Shown: positions 53,206 through 62,878 of the stretch, piece by piece
Position numbering within the stretch: position 1 is the first letter of the stretch
Layout: each line of letters opens with the position of its first letter
Source of the DNA: Parachlamydiales bacterium
GTDB lineage: Bacteria; Chlamydiota; Chlamydiia; Chlamydiales; Rhabdochlamydiaceae
Assembly (NCBI GenBank): GCA_023265455.1
Contig: JAHFTQ010000005.1
Span: 62,001 to 126,000, forward strand
Reading direction: 5' to 3'
DNA: 64,000 nt
Made by a program: the position numbers and the translations under genes
Notes under the pieces: model-generated
Told to the model about the DNA's origin: nothing
The model's input: only the letters and a program-made list of their open reading frames with translations
Database searches by the model: none

Positions 53206-54991
53206 CAGAGAGAAGTTGTTTGGCTTCCTCAAGAAGAGCTATTTTGCCGTCTTGAAGATATTGTTCATAACACATTTGAGCTTGCTGGGCAGTCCATTGT
53301 TTGGACAGGAGCCGGTTGCCCTGTTTAGCTTGAGAAAACGAGATCGTTTTCTTGATGGAAAGGATTTTGTCTTGGTTTTGTCCTTCGAGGGTCACAAAAA
53401 AATCTGACAGGGTGTCTGTTGAGCCATATAGGGTAAACGGATGGTCGCTGAAAAGGTGGGGAAGGCGTGCAGAGGGAGGAAAGAGTTTGAGGTTGGAGGA
53501 AGGGTTGGCTGAAACGGAGAGGGTCATTTCTTTGGCAATGGGGAAGCGAAGAGAGAGGATCAGGCTTGCGAGCTTGCGTGGAAATCCTGTGTGGGTGTCG
53601 GAGTAGATGAATGAGCCTCGTCCGGCAGTTGCGAGAAGATCAAGAATGGCAAGATTATTGCCCTGACCTGCTGCAGCTGTATAAAGGGTGACTCTGCCGC
53701 GATTTTCGCGCAGCCACGCTTGGATGAGCTTGCGCTGTTTATCGGGCTTTAAAGTCGTATCGCCATCGGAGATGAGAATAGCGGTATGCACCTCGGATGG
53801 ATTAACGTTAGAGGGGATGATTTTACTCAAAGACGAGTAGATGTCGGTTGCAGCGCCGTAGTGGCCATGGGGTTGTTTTTCAAGAAAATCTTCGGCTAGA
53901 CGGTGATTTTTTTTATGATAAGGGAGGGGATTTTCACTGAGCTGAGCCACTTTGGTGTCGAAGATGATGACGTTGAAATGATCGCCTTCTCGCAGGGAGC
54001 CGATGGCACGCATGACAGCGCGTTTGAAGCCTTGGTAGCGGTGTTTTTCAATGGAATTCGAGCGGTCGATGAGAAAATAATAGTTCTGGGGAAGGTGATG
54101 CTCGGAAAGATCAACCTTGGGGAGAAACGTGAGAGAAAATAGGTAGCCTCCCTCTTCACGAGGAACGGTTTTTACATCAACTTCGAAAAATTCATTCCAG
54201 TCGACGGAGGAGAGATCGGGAATGCCATAGGCTGTCAGGGGAGGCAGGGCAAATTGAGGAGTTAGACGAGGCCTTTCAAGGGTGACAGGCGAGGAGTATA
54301 ATTGATGCTTCGTCAGTGGAGGGGGTTCTTCAGAGATAGGGATCGGTTGTGTGAGAAACGAAATGGTGGAATTTGCAGGGCTGGAAGGAGACGTTGGGGT
54401 AGAAAGAGCGGTCGCAGGAAGAGAAGATTTTTCTTGGGAGGGAAGGAATTCGAAATCGAGAAAAATTTTGGCGCCGGGCATGGGGGGATTGGTGAACGAT
54501 TGGGTTGCGAGGGCCTCAAAGGGGTTGTCGTCATTTTCAAGGGGCTGGATGGTCGGCTTTGTAGGATGGAGTTTTAATGAAAGATGGACAAAAGAAGCTG
54601 AAAAATTCTCTGCGGGGAGGGTCAGTTGTTGATGGGCCAAGTTTGCTAAAGCTATTTCAGAAGCCTCAGGAAAAGCTAACACATTAGAGAGTATCAGGGG
54701 TTTCTCACGCAGATAAGCCGATTCGTCTTCTAGAGGAGCAATGTGCCTGATGTCATGAGGAACTCTAGCCTGCGATGGAAGGACAATGAGGTCTTGAAAA
54801 GCTTCTTCGAGAGCCAGCTGCTTTTTTAAAATTGTCAGTTCATCTTCTTCTAAACGGGTGGGCGGAGTTTTTCTCAGCGCGACCAGTGTGGTGGGATTAA
54901 AATATAAAGGTTTGGAAAAAAAGAGCCCTACAGCAGCTACGTGAATAGCTGCTGAGGCGAAGATGTATCTAATCAGAGAAGATTCTTTCAT
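53180..54991 (-). CDS. membrane-anchored von Willebrand A domain protein
   Basis: The 603-residue protein has an N-terminal membrane segment (about residues 8-24), a long Pro/Ser-rich region (about 170-250) and a vWA domain (about 295-480) with MIDAS-type LIDRSNSI and a downstream ISDGDTT. vWA domains bind metal and protein partners. The start overlaps the end of the TPR gene by 4 bp (ATGA), so the products may form a complex, as in Bat-type envelope systems; that comparison is inference. Confidence 0.8.
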   Translation of the reverse strand: MKESSLIRYIFASAAIHVAAVGLFFSKPLYFNPTTLVALRKTPPTRLEEDELTILKKQLALEEAFQDLIVLPSQARVPHDIRHIAPLEDESAYLREKPLILSNVLAFPEASEIALANLAHQQLTLPAENFSASFVHLSLKLHPTKPTIQPLENDDNPFEALATQSFTNPPMPGAKIFLDFEFLPSQEKSSLPATALSTPTSPSSPANSTISFLTQPIPISEEPPPLTKHQLYSSPVTLERPRLTPQFALPPLTAYGIPDLSSVDWNEFFEVDVKTVPREEGGYLFSLTFLPKVDLSEHHLPQNYYFLIDRSNSIEKHRYQGFKRAVMRAIGSLREGDHFNVIIFDTKVAQLSENPLPYHKKNHRLAEDFLEKQPHGHYGAATDIYSSLSKIIPSNVNPSEVHTAILISDGDTTLKPDKQRKLIQAWLRENRGRVTLYTAAAGQGNNLAILDLLATAGRGSFIYSDTHTGFPRKLASLILSLRFPIAKEMTLSVSANPSSNLKLFPPSARLPHLFSDHPFTLYGSTDTLSDFFVTLEGQNQDKILSIKKTISFSQAKQGNRLLSKQWTAQQAQMCYEQYLQDGKIALLEEAKQLLSDDSSRSRR

Positions 54992-57672
54992 TGTCCTAAC
55001 TTATTCAAGTGAGATTCTATGCGACTTTTCAGAAACGGAGTCATCGGTGCCTCTTTTAAGACCTCTTCAAAAAGAAGGATGGCCTGCTCTGAGGAGAGCT
55101 GAGCTTTTTCTAAATTGTTTTGTTCTTTAGCAGCTTGAGCTTCTAAGCTTAAAATTTCTGCTGAGAGGCATTTCATATAGGTTTGAAAGAGGGCATCTTT
55201 GTCTGGAAATCTCAGCCGCGCCTCATGGTATTCTTGCCTAATCGTATCATCTTGTGCGTTGAAATCATCTTTAATGCGGCTTAGGAAGAAAAGCGCAGTT
55301 TCAGTGCGAGATTCAGCAGGAGCTAGTAGAGCTCGGAGGTCAGCGTATTCTAATGCAGCTTCCAGATGGAGAGGCTCGCAGGCCAGTTTCTTCTGGATTT
55401 GGAGATCCTTCAGTGTTGACAAGATCTCTGCTATCGTGGGGTTAGAGGCATTTTTATCACAATCTGGGCACTTGGAAAGAAGAATGCGATTTTTTTCCAA
55501 CAGCGCTGCATTGGAGAAATACGAAGGCGTCAGATCTGAAGAGGCGGTGAGCTCTTCAAAGACTTTTAAAGCGTCGTCGATCTCATTTTGTGAAACATGA
55601 ATTTTACCGAGCTCAAAAAGCGCCTGGCGTTGTAATTTCCAAGATTGATCGGCATGGAGCTTTTGAAAATCCAGGAGCGATAGAAGAAGCCTTTTTTTAT
55701 CGGCTACAGGAAGAAGTTCTGCTAATTTTAGGACTTCAACTTCTAGATAGCTCTGTTGAGGATCGAAATGGAGTGCAAAGTTGTCATCTAACATGAGCAC
55801 TCTTTGAAGGAGTCCCAGAGCCCTTTTGTGATATTCATGATCTCCTCGTTTAGCCCCTTCATAATAGTGATGGGAGAGCCAAAGTGCGTTTTCTTGCTGG
55901 ACGGGGGTGTCGCCTAGAACATAAGTTTGGTAGAGATGTTCAGCGGCTTTATCATACTCTTTCAGAGTTAAGTAACTGTTGAAGAGCTGTAAGCGCAGGG
56001 CTGTCTGATTTCCCTTATCTGGGACGACTTCCAAAGCTTTTTCAGCAGCAGCTACAAAAACAGCTGGTGGAGAGGAGAGCTCGCGATGCAGGTGAGCTTG
56101 TAAAAGAAGTGCCTGCGGAATCGAAGGGTGGCCAGCGCTGTCTGCGACAAAGAGCTCCAATGCTGCAAGGGAGTCGGGAAAGCGGCTCAAATCAAATAGT
56201 AACTGCCCTAGAAGAAACTGGTAATTGGACCTTTCTTCTGCAGTAAATAAATTGGATTTGCCAAGAGCATCTCCGAGATCGTTAGCCAGTTGTACTTTTT
56301 TTTCAGTGATCAGATCAGCTGTGGCTTCTTTGAGTTCGTGGATGGAGCATTGCACGATAGAAGTCCAGATCAAAGGCATCTGCTCGCTTTGTGGAAACTG
56401 CTGGGTAAACAAAGTGAAAGCGCGGCGACTCTCGCCCCATTTTTGGCTTTTGGAAAGAAGTGCTGCATGGTTGTAGAGGAGAGACTCTTTATCGGGGAAC
56501 TCGGGAAATTGTGAAAGTAGCCTTCCGAGATCCGTCGTGGCTTGGTCGATGTTCCCTTCTTTCAACGCTGTCTGAGCATGCAGAAGTAGGGCTTTTCCGG
56601 CCTCTTCGTCATGAGAAAATGCCGCCAAAAATTGTTCGAGCACACGGTCGAAAAGAGCGTTGTCTTGAGTTTTTTGAGCGCAGTGGATCATCGTTAGGAA
56701 GGCAGCTCTTTTATAAGGGGTGCTTTCGGCCTCTTCTTGGATAAATTTCTCAAAGTAGCTGACAGATTCAGCAAGATGCTCGAGTTTAAAGTGACTGCGT
56801 CCCATACAAAAATCAAACAGTGTTTTTTTAGAGCCTTCTAAATGGGGAGCTAAAATTTGAGCGCGGGCGATGAGATCTTCAAAGCGGTTTTCATGGAAAA
56901 GAAGCACGAGTTCATTGTAAGCAGCCTCTGGAGCTTTGGCTTGTCCTAGGTTGACGACTTGTTGGTAAGTTGCGACGGCTTCATTTTTATCAAATGCCAT
57001 CTGCAATGCAGCGACCTGTAGGAGGATCTCTTCTTTTTTCTCAGGCATTTGCTCAGCAAGTAGCTTAAACAGTGTCGAGGCTTGAACATTATCATCCAAG
57101 ATCCGGTGAACTTCTGCTAGAGGGAACAGTACTTTTTGTCTATAGGTTGTGTCATAAAGGTTCATCAAAAGAGGCTTTGCGGCCTGAGCAAGGGAGGTTT
57201 GTTTTTCAGGATCATTGATCCCTTGCAATTTGCGGAAAAGTGAGTCGGCGAGTAAAAATTGCGCCTCTTCAGAAGTGCTTTCTTGAGAAAGGGGGGTCAG
57301 TAAGGTAATCACTTCATCGTACTCACCTAGAAGATAAAGACATTGACATTTGCGAATCCCAATTTTCTGCTGTAGCTGAGGATCAGTGATTTTGCGGTAG
57401 ATTTCTAAAGCCTGGGGATAGTCATGTTCATGGTAGAGGATGTCGGCCAAAATGGTTTGTAACGGTTCATGAATAGCCGAAGAGGGGTTGGTCTTAAGAA
57501 ATTCTATAATTTGCTTTTTGACCAGAGCAAAGTCACGGTCTTTCCAAAACTCTGTCATACGGCGTAAGAAGAAAGCTTCTTGGGGAGAAAAGTTCTCCGG
57601 CGGGACCATATTCCCTGGGTTCCCTTGCACGGCTAAAAGAACGAGACACGTCGAAATGAATAAGCTGCTCAT
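54988..57672 (-). CDS. large exported TPR-repeat protein
   Basis: The 894-residue protein has a signal peptide (residues 1-16). Repeated helix pairs fit TPR (DILYHEHDYPQALEIYRKI, FLLGQLLFDLSRFPDSLAALELF, LFNSYLTLKEYDKAAEHLYQTY). It is probably periplasmic or outer-membrane associated and is the first gene of the operon with the vWA protein and rsmD. The partner is unknown. GAGGG precedes the ATG. Confidence 0.8.
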   Translation of the reverse strand: MSSLFISTCLVLLAVQGNPGNMVPPENFSPQEAFFLRRMTEFWKDRDFALVKKQIIEFLKTNPSSAIHEPLQTILADILYHEHDYPQALEIYRKITDPQLQQKIGIRKCQCLYLLGEYDEVITLLTPLSQESTSEEAQFLLADSLFRKLQGINDPEKQTSLAQAAKPLLMNLYDTTYRQKVLFPLAEVHRILDDNVQASTLFKLLAEQMPEKKEEILLQVAALQMAFDKNEAVATYQQVVNLGQAKAPEAAYNELVLLFHENRFEDLIARAQILAPHLEGSKKTLFDFCMGRSHFKLEHLAESVSYFEKFIQEEAESTPYKRAAFLTMIHCAQKTQDNALFDRVLEQFLAAFSHDEEAGKALLLHAQTALKEGNIDQATTDLGRLLSQFPEFPDKESLLYNHAALLSKSQKWGESRRAFTLFTQQFPQSEQMPLIWTSIVQCSIHELKEATADLITEKKVQLANDLGDALGKSNLFTAEERSNYQFLLGQLLFDLSRFPDSLAALELFVADSAGHPSIPQALLLQAHLHRELSSPPAVFVAAAEKALEVVPDKGNQTALRLQLFNSYLTLKEYDKAAEHLYQTYVLGDTPVQQENALWLSHHYYEGAKRGDHEYHKRALGLLQRVLMLDDNFALHFDPQQSYLEVEVLKLAELLPVADKKRLLLSLLDFQKLHADQSWKLQRQALFELGKIHVSQNEIDDALKVFEELTASSDLTPSYFSNAALLEKNRILLSKCPDCDKNASNPTIAEILSTLKDLQIQKKLACEPLHLEAALEYADLRALLAPAESRTETALFFLSRIKDDFNAQDDTIRQEYHEARLRFPDKDALFQTYMKCLSAEILSLEAQAAKEQNNLEKAQLSSEQAILLFEEVLKEAPMTPFLKSRIESHLNKLGQ

Positions 57673-57778
57673 ATACCCTCAAGTGTGTTGATATGCACCT
57701 ATTGAACAGACAAATTCTTTTTTTGTCCTCAAAAATTGTCCTTTCCTGCAATTCTATAGAAATTTAGGAGAACAATCC

Positions 57779-58705
57779 ATGTTAGGCATTCAACTGATTT
57801 TAGTCGCTGCACTTTTCATTGCTCTTTCCAATTTCTGCATGCGCAGAAGTATTGATGCAGGAGGAACGAGCAAAGGCTTTTTGATGATACAGCTTTTCAT
57901 CGTTTTTTTAGTAGCTATTGTATTAGGCCCTGTGCGAAGTGGAGACTACCACTGGAGCCATTGTATGGCCAGCTTTGGAATTGCAGGCGGTATAGTGCTC
58001 GCTCTGATGATGGCGTCGCTGGGTCGCTCGCTTGAGCTGGGGCCTCCTGGACTGACGTTTGCTGCGCTCAATTCTTCAACGGTGATGCCTTCTGTCCTGA
58101 TGGTTCTTTTATTTGGCGCCTCTTTTGGCTATCACTATACATTATGGAATGGGATCGGCTCTTTCCTAGTTGTCGCAGGTCTTTTCTGGGCGGGCATGCG
58201 GACGTCGCGCAGCGAGCAAAAATCTGCCTGGGTGATGTTTGTCACAGCAGCTTTTTTTCTCCACGTGCTCTTTTTAGTTTTCTTAAGTTGGAGAGCGCTG
58301 TTTATTAATTTTCCCGGACAAACGGGGCTTTTTCTTTCTTTTGACATGGATGATGCGCGCTGCCAATGGTTCATGCCCATGGTGTTTTGCGCGGCGTTTC
58401 TCATTCAAACAGCGATTTATCTTTTTGCTGAGAAAAGAGTCCCCAAAAAGGGTGAAGTGCTCTATGGCCTCATAGGAGGCGTCGCCAATGGCGTGGGGAC
58501 ATTTTTTATGATCCGTGCGACTGAGGTATCGACATCTTTTGAACATGCCACCATCTACCCCCTCTTTGCCGTCACTATCATTATTCTTTGCAATATCTGG
58601 GGCCGGTGGCTCTACAAAGAAAAGGTGAACTGGAAAGCCAACGCTCTCTGCGTTCTTGGTATCTTGGTGGCTACTCTCGATTGGAAGACATTGATCGGAA
58701 GCTAA
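57779..58705 (+). CDS. DMT-superfamily (EamA-like) transporter
   Basis: The 308-residue protein has ten hydrophobic segments and internal two-fold repetition, as in EamA permeases. The first half includes GGTSKGFLMIQLF, and the second ends TVIILCNIWGRWLYKEKVNWKA, where the KEK block near helix 9-10 is typical. The substrate is unknown. AGGAG precedes the ATG. It converges on the AbiEii gene with a 4-bp overlap. Confidence 0.78.
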   Translation: MLGIQLILVAALFIALSNFCMRRSIDAGGTSKGFLMIQLFIVFLVAIVLGPVRSGDYHWSHCMASFGIAGGIVLALMMASLGRSLELGPPGLTFAALNSSTVMPSVLMVLLFGASFGYHYTLWNGIGSFLVVAGLFWAGMRTSRSEQKSAWVMFVTAAFFLHVLFLVFLSWRALFINFPGQTGLFLSFDMDDARCQWFMPMVFCAAFLIQTAIYLFAEKRVPKKGEVLYGLIGGVANGVGTFFMIRATEVSTSFEHATIYPLFAVTIIILCNIWGRWLYKEKVNWKANALCVLGILVATLDWKTLIGS

Positions 58706-59727
58706 AAGGCTAATTGCAAAGTTTTAAGGTTGATGCGATGTTCTAAGTCGGACAAAGTGTTAAGTATATCATCAAAACTGGCGGGCTCAGTAAGATACAT
58801 ATCGCGCATCAACTGGTAATCACGTCGCAATTCAGGCAATCTTTCAGTTCTAGGAACAAGGCGAAAGGTACCAGGTTTAGCCTTGTGATAGTCTGCTGAC
58901 GAGCTACCAAAGAACAGACTTTTCCATAAAACGACCCTGTTTCGGAGGTCGTGTTGTTCTATAGCTTTGATTCCCTCTGGATGATTCGCTAGCGCCGCAG
59001 TATCGGCGTAATGGCGAGAGAACCTATCTCGCAAGGGTTTGTCGAGCGGTCGGTGGTATTCTGCGTGTAGAATCGTAGCTTTTTCCCAGAAACTTCGTTT
59101 TATTTCTAGAGCTATGACTTCACATTGCCAATCGGGAAATGCTGTGGGGAGCACCTCTGCAATCCAAGGTCGTATTGTATGATGCCCAGTTGGTTGCTGA
59201 TCAGTTAGAGAGCCGAATTCCAGTTTTACAGAACGTTTGATATAGGCAAGCCCTGTTGGTAACGATGATGGATAGTGAAAAAGAAGCACCGGCGAATTTG
59301 TGTGTGGGTCTTTCAAAAACTCGAATCGTCCCTGGTCATTTTTTGCTAATACACTTAATGTCGATGCTTCTAACATCGGCATAATCTGAGTTTGAACAGC
59401 AATTTCGCACGCAGCTTCGGCTTTTTTCATCCATTTGTCAGCTTGACTGCGATTTGTAGCAGTTTCAGAAAGTCCAAGAAAAGCAGGGGACAACGAAAGG
59501 TCTATATCTTCAGAGAATCGATCGATCGCGCCAAATACCTTTGATAGCGAAGTACCCCCCTTGAATACGAGGTTGTCAGCGAACTCCGACTCAAACAGAA
59601 TACTGAGTAACCAGCACACCAGAAAATCTTTTTCTATGATTACAGGAGATACATTTCTCTGAATGGCAGCTTGTTCAATGTACAAGCGCCGTTCGTCAGA
59701 GGATAATTTTAAAAAATCAAGTTTCAT
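58702..59727 (-). CDS. AbiEii-family nucleotidyltransferase toxin
   Basis: The 341-residue protein has the AbiEii motifs: EKDF (residues 32-35), FKGGTSLSK (GGTS at 57-60) and SEDIDLSL (D74, D76). These enzymes add nucleotides to tRNA or other targets in type IV toxin-antitoxin systems that give phage abortive infection. It starts directly after the AbiEi-like gene's stop. The full length suggests it is intact. Confidence 0.88.
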   Translation of the reverse strand: MKLDFLKLSSDERRLYIEQAAIQRNVSPVIIEKDFLVCWLLSILFESEFADNLVFKGGTSLSKVFGAIDRFSEDIDLSLSPAFLGLSETATNRSQADKWMKKAEAACEIAVQTQIMPMLEASTLSVLAKNDQGRFEFLKDPHTNSPVLLFHYPSSLPTGLAYIKRSVKLEFGSLTDQQPTGHHTIRPWIAEVLPTAFPDWQCEVIALEIKRSFWEKATILHAEYHRPLDKPLRDRFSRHYADTAALANHPEGIKAIEQHDLRNRVVLWKSLFFGSSSADYHKAKPGTFRLVPRTERLPELRRDYQLMRDMYLTEPASFDDILNTLSDLEHRINLKTLQLAF

Positions 59728-60351
59728 TTAAGTCTCTTCGGTTAGTTTCCTGAAAATGGAATGCATCCATTCTGGCGCAAATCGAATATCTTTGAGTAGC
59801 TCTTTTCGTGCCTCCAGTGGAATAACCCGCTTTAAATGCTCAAGCCGTTCTGCGGTCACATTTTCTTTACCTAATTCACGAAGAGCTTGAACCAGAAGTC
59901 CACTAAGTCGTCCTGCCATCGCCATATTTTTTGGGGTTGTTCGCCGAAGCTGAATGGTTGTCGCACCGATTTTTATCGTTCGACCGGGCCCATCTGTTAG
60001 AAACACAATTTTAGCTGGAACTTGTTCAGATAGTCCTAGGATATTTGCTGCATAAGCGCCTGTTGGTTGAATACGCGTGCAATCGCGGCCAACCAATGCC
60101 TGTGCTATTTTTTCTGGAGACGGTTGAAGCTTCCCAAGTTTAGGGTGTTCTTCGGGAAAATCATATATTCCTCTCGCGAGGCGGCGAATAGTTCCTTTTC
60201 GAACGAGTCGGTGAAGAACGATATCGACAGCTTGTCGACTGCCTAAATTCAAGAAGTCCGTTGGAACAAACACGGCGCCATGTCCACGGGAATTTATAGA
60301 TTTAAGTATCTTATAATCAACGTTTTTAATGCCTTTTTGCTTGCTCTTCAT
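59728..60351 (-). CDS. AbiEi-like antitoxin/autorepressor
   Basis: The 207-residue protein has an N-terminal winged-helix part (AVDIVLHRLVRKGTIRRLARGIYDFPE) and a C-terminal part typical of AbiEi/DUF6088 antitoxins (GDCTRIQPTG-like: RIQPTGAYAANILGL). AbiEi proteins repress their operon and neutralise AbiEii. Two 30-bp operator-like repeats lie upstream. The stop (59728-59730) immediately precedes the abiEii ATG. Confidence 0.85.
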   Translation of the reverse strand: MKSKQKGIKNVDYKILKSINSRGHGAVFVPTDFLNLGSRQAVDIVLHRLVRKGTIRRLARGIYDFPEEHPKLGKLQPSPEKIAQALVGRDCTRIQPTGAYAANILGLSEQVPAKIVFLTDGPGRTIKIGATTIQLRRTTPKNMAMAGRLSGLLVQALRELGKENVTAERLEHLKRVIPLEARKELLKDIRFAPEWMHSIFRKLTEET

Positions 60352-60380
60352 GTAAGGAATACTAGTATGTTTTTCTTACA
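60351..60380. promoter_or_regulatory. AbiEi operator candidate, site 1
   Basis: TGTAAG at 60351-60356 and CTTACA at 60375-60380 bound a 30-bp site that begins at the last base of the AbiEi start codon. The same 30-bp layout recurs at 60468-60497. AbiEi proteins are known to bind paired inverted repeats before their operon. Confidence 0.65.
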
Positions 60381-60467
60381 AAAGCAACGGTTATTTTCTG
60401 GTTTTTACCTGAATATGTATGTTTGTAGTTGTAAATCTTTGATAATCAACGATTAAACAGTCATCCG

Positions 60468-60497
60468 TGTAAGAAATATTGGGGTGTTTTTCTTACA
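60468..60497. promoter_or_regulatory. AbiEi operator candidate, site 2
   Basis: TGTAAG at the start and TGTTTTTCTTACA at the end match site 1 in spacing and sequence (30 bp). The two sites are 87 bp apart. The rest of the gene-free stretch 60352-60641 shows nothing else I can support. Confidence 0.65.
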
Positions 60498-60641
60498 AAA
60501 TGCAATAACAGCAACGATTCGCGTGTAGTATAGGGCTTTGAAACTCTCAGCATTACGTGTGTAGAACTACCGAGTCCTAAGTAATAAATTAGTGGGGGAT
60601 ATGAGAGGAGAAGGCGTGATCTTTGTGTTCACCTGGCGCTT

Positions 60642-61592
60642 TTACAACAAAGACAGATCGTAATGCTGAATGAGCTCTGCTGCTCGGGGATCGCTCATGC
60701 GGCGCAGGTCGTCATAGACTTTTAGTCCTTGGGCCATAAACCCGAGTTGAAAGTAAAGGACTCCTAGCCGGTAACGGGCCTCTTGCTCTTGGGGGGAGAT
60801 TTGCAAGAGCAATTCATAGGTTTTTCTCTCCTCTTCTTTCTGATCGAGGTCGTGATAGACAGCGCCTAGCTGAGCTAGCGCCCATCTATCATGGGGGAGG
60901 TAGTGAATGAGAATCTTAAGCTCTTCGATAGCACACTGAGCATATTTCTGAAATTTTTGGATCGTCTTCTGGGACGCATACTCTTTAGCGATAAATGAAT
61001 ATAGGACAGAGCCTTCTTTCGAAGGGTCTTTGAAAATTTTATAAAATGCAATGAAGGCCTTGGCAAGAGAGGTGTGGAGCTCGAGATCGGTGGGATGATT
61101 TTTAACCTCGTTGATGAGCGCCTGAATACAATAGGTATGGAAGAGCTCTTTCATGAGCTGGACATCTTCAAAGTGGCACCAGACGCTAAATTTTTGGACG
61201 AGAGGTGCAAGAGTTTGAAGGGAGGGTGGCAAGGAGTAGTACTGGTATTCCTGCCCTTCTAGACGTTGGATAAATTGGTAGATAGACGGCAAGGGCGTCT
61301 CAGTCTTTTGGACGAAAGCGTCTCGAATTTGGAGAAATTGCTCGGGCTTTTTTGTCTGAAAGTAGAATTGGAGGACAAAATAGGCAAAAGCGGTCAACAC
61401 AGTCGTGGCAACAACGACAGCCAAAAGAAAGCTCTTGGCTAAGAAGGGAAGAAAAATGAGGAGAATCACCAGCTGTAAAATGAAAAAAGAAAAGAACAGG
61501 GTATGAAAAAGGGCGTATCTCCGAGTCAAATCCCGAAAATGGGAAAGGGTGTCATCGACATGTAGAGGCGCAGTTTTTATTTTGACAGACAT
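60642..61592 (-). CDS. membrane protein with TPR-like C-terminus
   Basis: The 316-residue protein has two adjacent hydrophobic segments (about residues 30-52 and 54-78). A long helical region follows, ending in TPR-like repeats (LAQLGAVYHDLDQKEEERKTYELLL, YRLGVLYFQLGFMAQGLKVY). GAAGG precedes the ATG. It is probably a conserved chlamydial protein of unknown function, standing alone. Confidence 0.7.
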   Translation of the reverse strand: MSVKIKTAPLHVDDTLSHFRDLTRRYALFHTLFFSFFILQLVILLIFLPFLAKSFLLAVVVATTVLTAFAYFVLQFYFQTKKPEQFLQIRDAFVQKTETPLPSIYQFIQRLEGQEYQYYSLPPSLQTLAPLVQKFSVWCHFEDVQLMKELFHTYCIQALINEVKNHPTDLELHTSLAKAFIAFYKIFKDPSKEGSVLYSFIAKEYASQKTIQKFQKYAQCAIEELKILIHYLPHDRWALAQLGAVYHDLDQKEEERKTYELLLQISPQEQEARYRLGVLYFQLGFMAQGLKVYDDLRRMSDPRAAELIQHYDLSLL

Positions 61593-61625
61593 CCTTCAAA
61601 TCATGTCTGGAAGGTGGTGAAATTG

Positions 61626-62066
61626 TCAATGGGTTTGGATCATGTGGTTGATGACGCGTTGAGAGACTCCGGCTTTTTTTAGATCGACAATATCGGCGGT
61701 GCTGAGAGTGAAGACGCTTTTGGTGGCATCGATCTGGCTGATGATGACATCATCGCTGATCCCGGCCTTTGACATTTTTTTGATGTCACCTGTGGAGAGC
61801 TGCTCTCCCTTGTCAATTTTTCTCACGGTTTGGGGGCTTTCCTTATCTAGCTTGCTGCGGTCCGAGCTATCTAAAGCAGCGCCAACAATGGCTCCCGTTG
61901 CAGCTCCAATTGCGCCTCCGACAAGGGCTCCTGTGGGTGTTCCGGTGACCAAAGCTCCTCCGACTGCGCCTACGCCAGCTCCTGCGAGAGCGCCTGTCCC
62001 CGCTTTACTTTCACAGCTTGTGAGGATGAGAGTAGTTGTTAATAAGAATAAGGCATAACAACGCAT
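61626..62066 (-). CDS. glycine-zipper lipoprotein
   Basis: The 146-residue protein has a lipobox LTSC (C18), a glycine-zipper region (residues 23-65, repeated GAxxG) and a C-terminal pair of similar short units (KKMSKAGISDDVIISQI and LKKAGVSQRVINHMI). Glycine zippers often insert in or bridge membranes. GGAGG precedes the ATG. A structural envelope role is likely. Confidence 0.82.
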   Translation of the reverse strand: MRCYALFLLTTTLILTSCESKAGTGALAGAGVGAVGGALVTGTPTGALVGGAIGAATGAIVGAALDSSDRSKLDKESPQTVRKIDKGEQLSTGDIKKMSKAGISDDVIISQIDATKSVFTLSTADIVDLKKAGVSQRVINHMIQTH

Positions 62067-62107
62067 GAGAACCTCCGTGGATATACTTCAAGGTTCTACA
62101 GAAATTG

Positions 62108-62818
62108 TTATTTCGTAGCAAGCGCAAGGGCCTCTTCTCTCAGGCGGTAGCCGACGCCGCGGACGGTTTCAATCCAGTCGAAATGAGGTCCGAGTTTTTT
62201 TCGAAGCGAAGCAATATGAACATCGATATTGCGGTCAACGATGAAGGCATCGTCGTTGTGGATGTCATCGAGGAGTTGATTGCGAGTGAGCACCTTGCCA
62301 CGGTTGGTGAGAAGTCTTTTGAGGATGCCAAATTCAGAGAGTGTAATGGCGATGATTTTGTCGCCTTTACGGAGGATATAGCGGTCGACTTCTAAGGTGA
62401 ATTCGCCGAAGCTGAGGATTTTTGCAACTTTTTCAGACTCTTTCCCGCGGCGGAGGATGGCTTTAATCCGAGAAAAAAGAATTTTAGGAGAAAAAGGCTT
62501 GGTCACGTAGTCGTCGGCACCTAGCTCTAGACCTAAAATGGTATCGATCTCTTCCCCTTTTGCCGAAAGGATCACAACGGGAATATTTTTCAGTTCGGGA
62601 TTATTTTTCATTTTACGGCAAATGTCGAAACCGTTTTGGCCAGGGAGCATGATGTCTAAAATCACAAGATCGGGTTTTTCACGTTCGATAGCGCGGTAGC
62701 CATTAAGTCCATCGACTTCAACGTGCATTTTATAACCAAATAATTCTGCTTGAAGTTTGATGAGAGTCGCGATGTCTTCTTCGTCTTCAATCAGCAGAAT
62801 TCTTTTTTTGTGAGTCAT
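62108..62818 (-). CDS. OmpR/PhoB-family response regulator
   Basis: The 236-residue protein has a receiver domain with acidic pair E11/D12, phosphoacceptor D55 (VILDIMLPG), S85 and K107 (VTKPF). A winged-helix DNA-binding domain follows (RNQLLDDIHND, IDVHIASLRKKLG, VRGVGYRL). It should be activated by a histidine kinase, but none is in this window. GGAGAAA precedes the ATG. Confidence 0.93.
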   Translation of the reverse strand: MTHKKRILLIEDEEDIATLIKLQAELFGYKMHVEVDGLNGYRAIEREKPDLVILDIMLPGQNGFDICRKMKNNPELKNIPVVILSAKGEEIDTILGLELGADDYVTKPFSPKILFSRIKAILRRGKESEKVAKILSFGEFTLEVDRYILRKGDKIIAITLSEFGILKRLLTNRGKVLTRNQLLDDIHNDDAFIVDRNIDVHIASLRKKLGPHFDWIETVRGVGYRLREEALALATK

Positions 62819-62878
62819 CTATTTTTCTCCAGAATAATAGCATTTAATCAGGTGGTTAAAAAAAGTTCACGCTTTTTT

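Noticed and set aside
60498..60641. Possible third AbiEi operator
   Set aside because: No further TGTAAG...CTTACA pair with the 30-bp layout is present.
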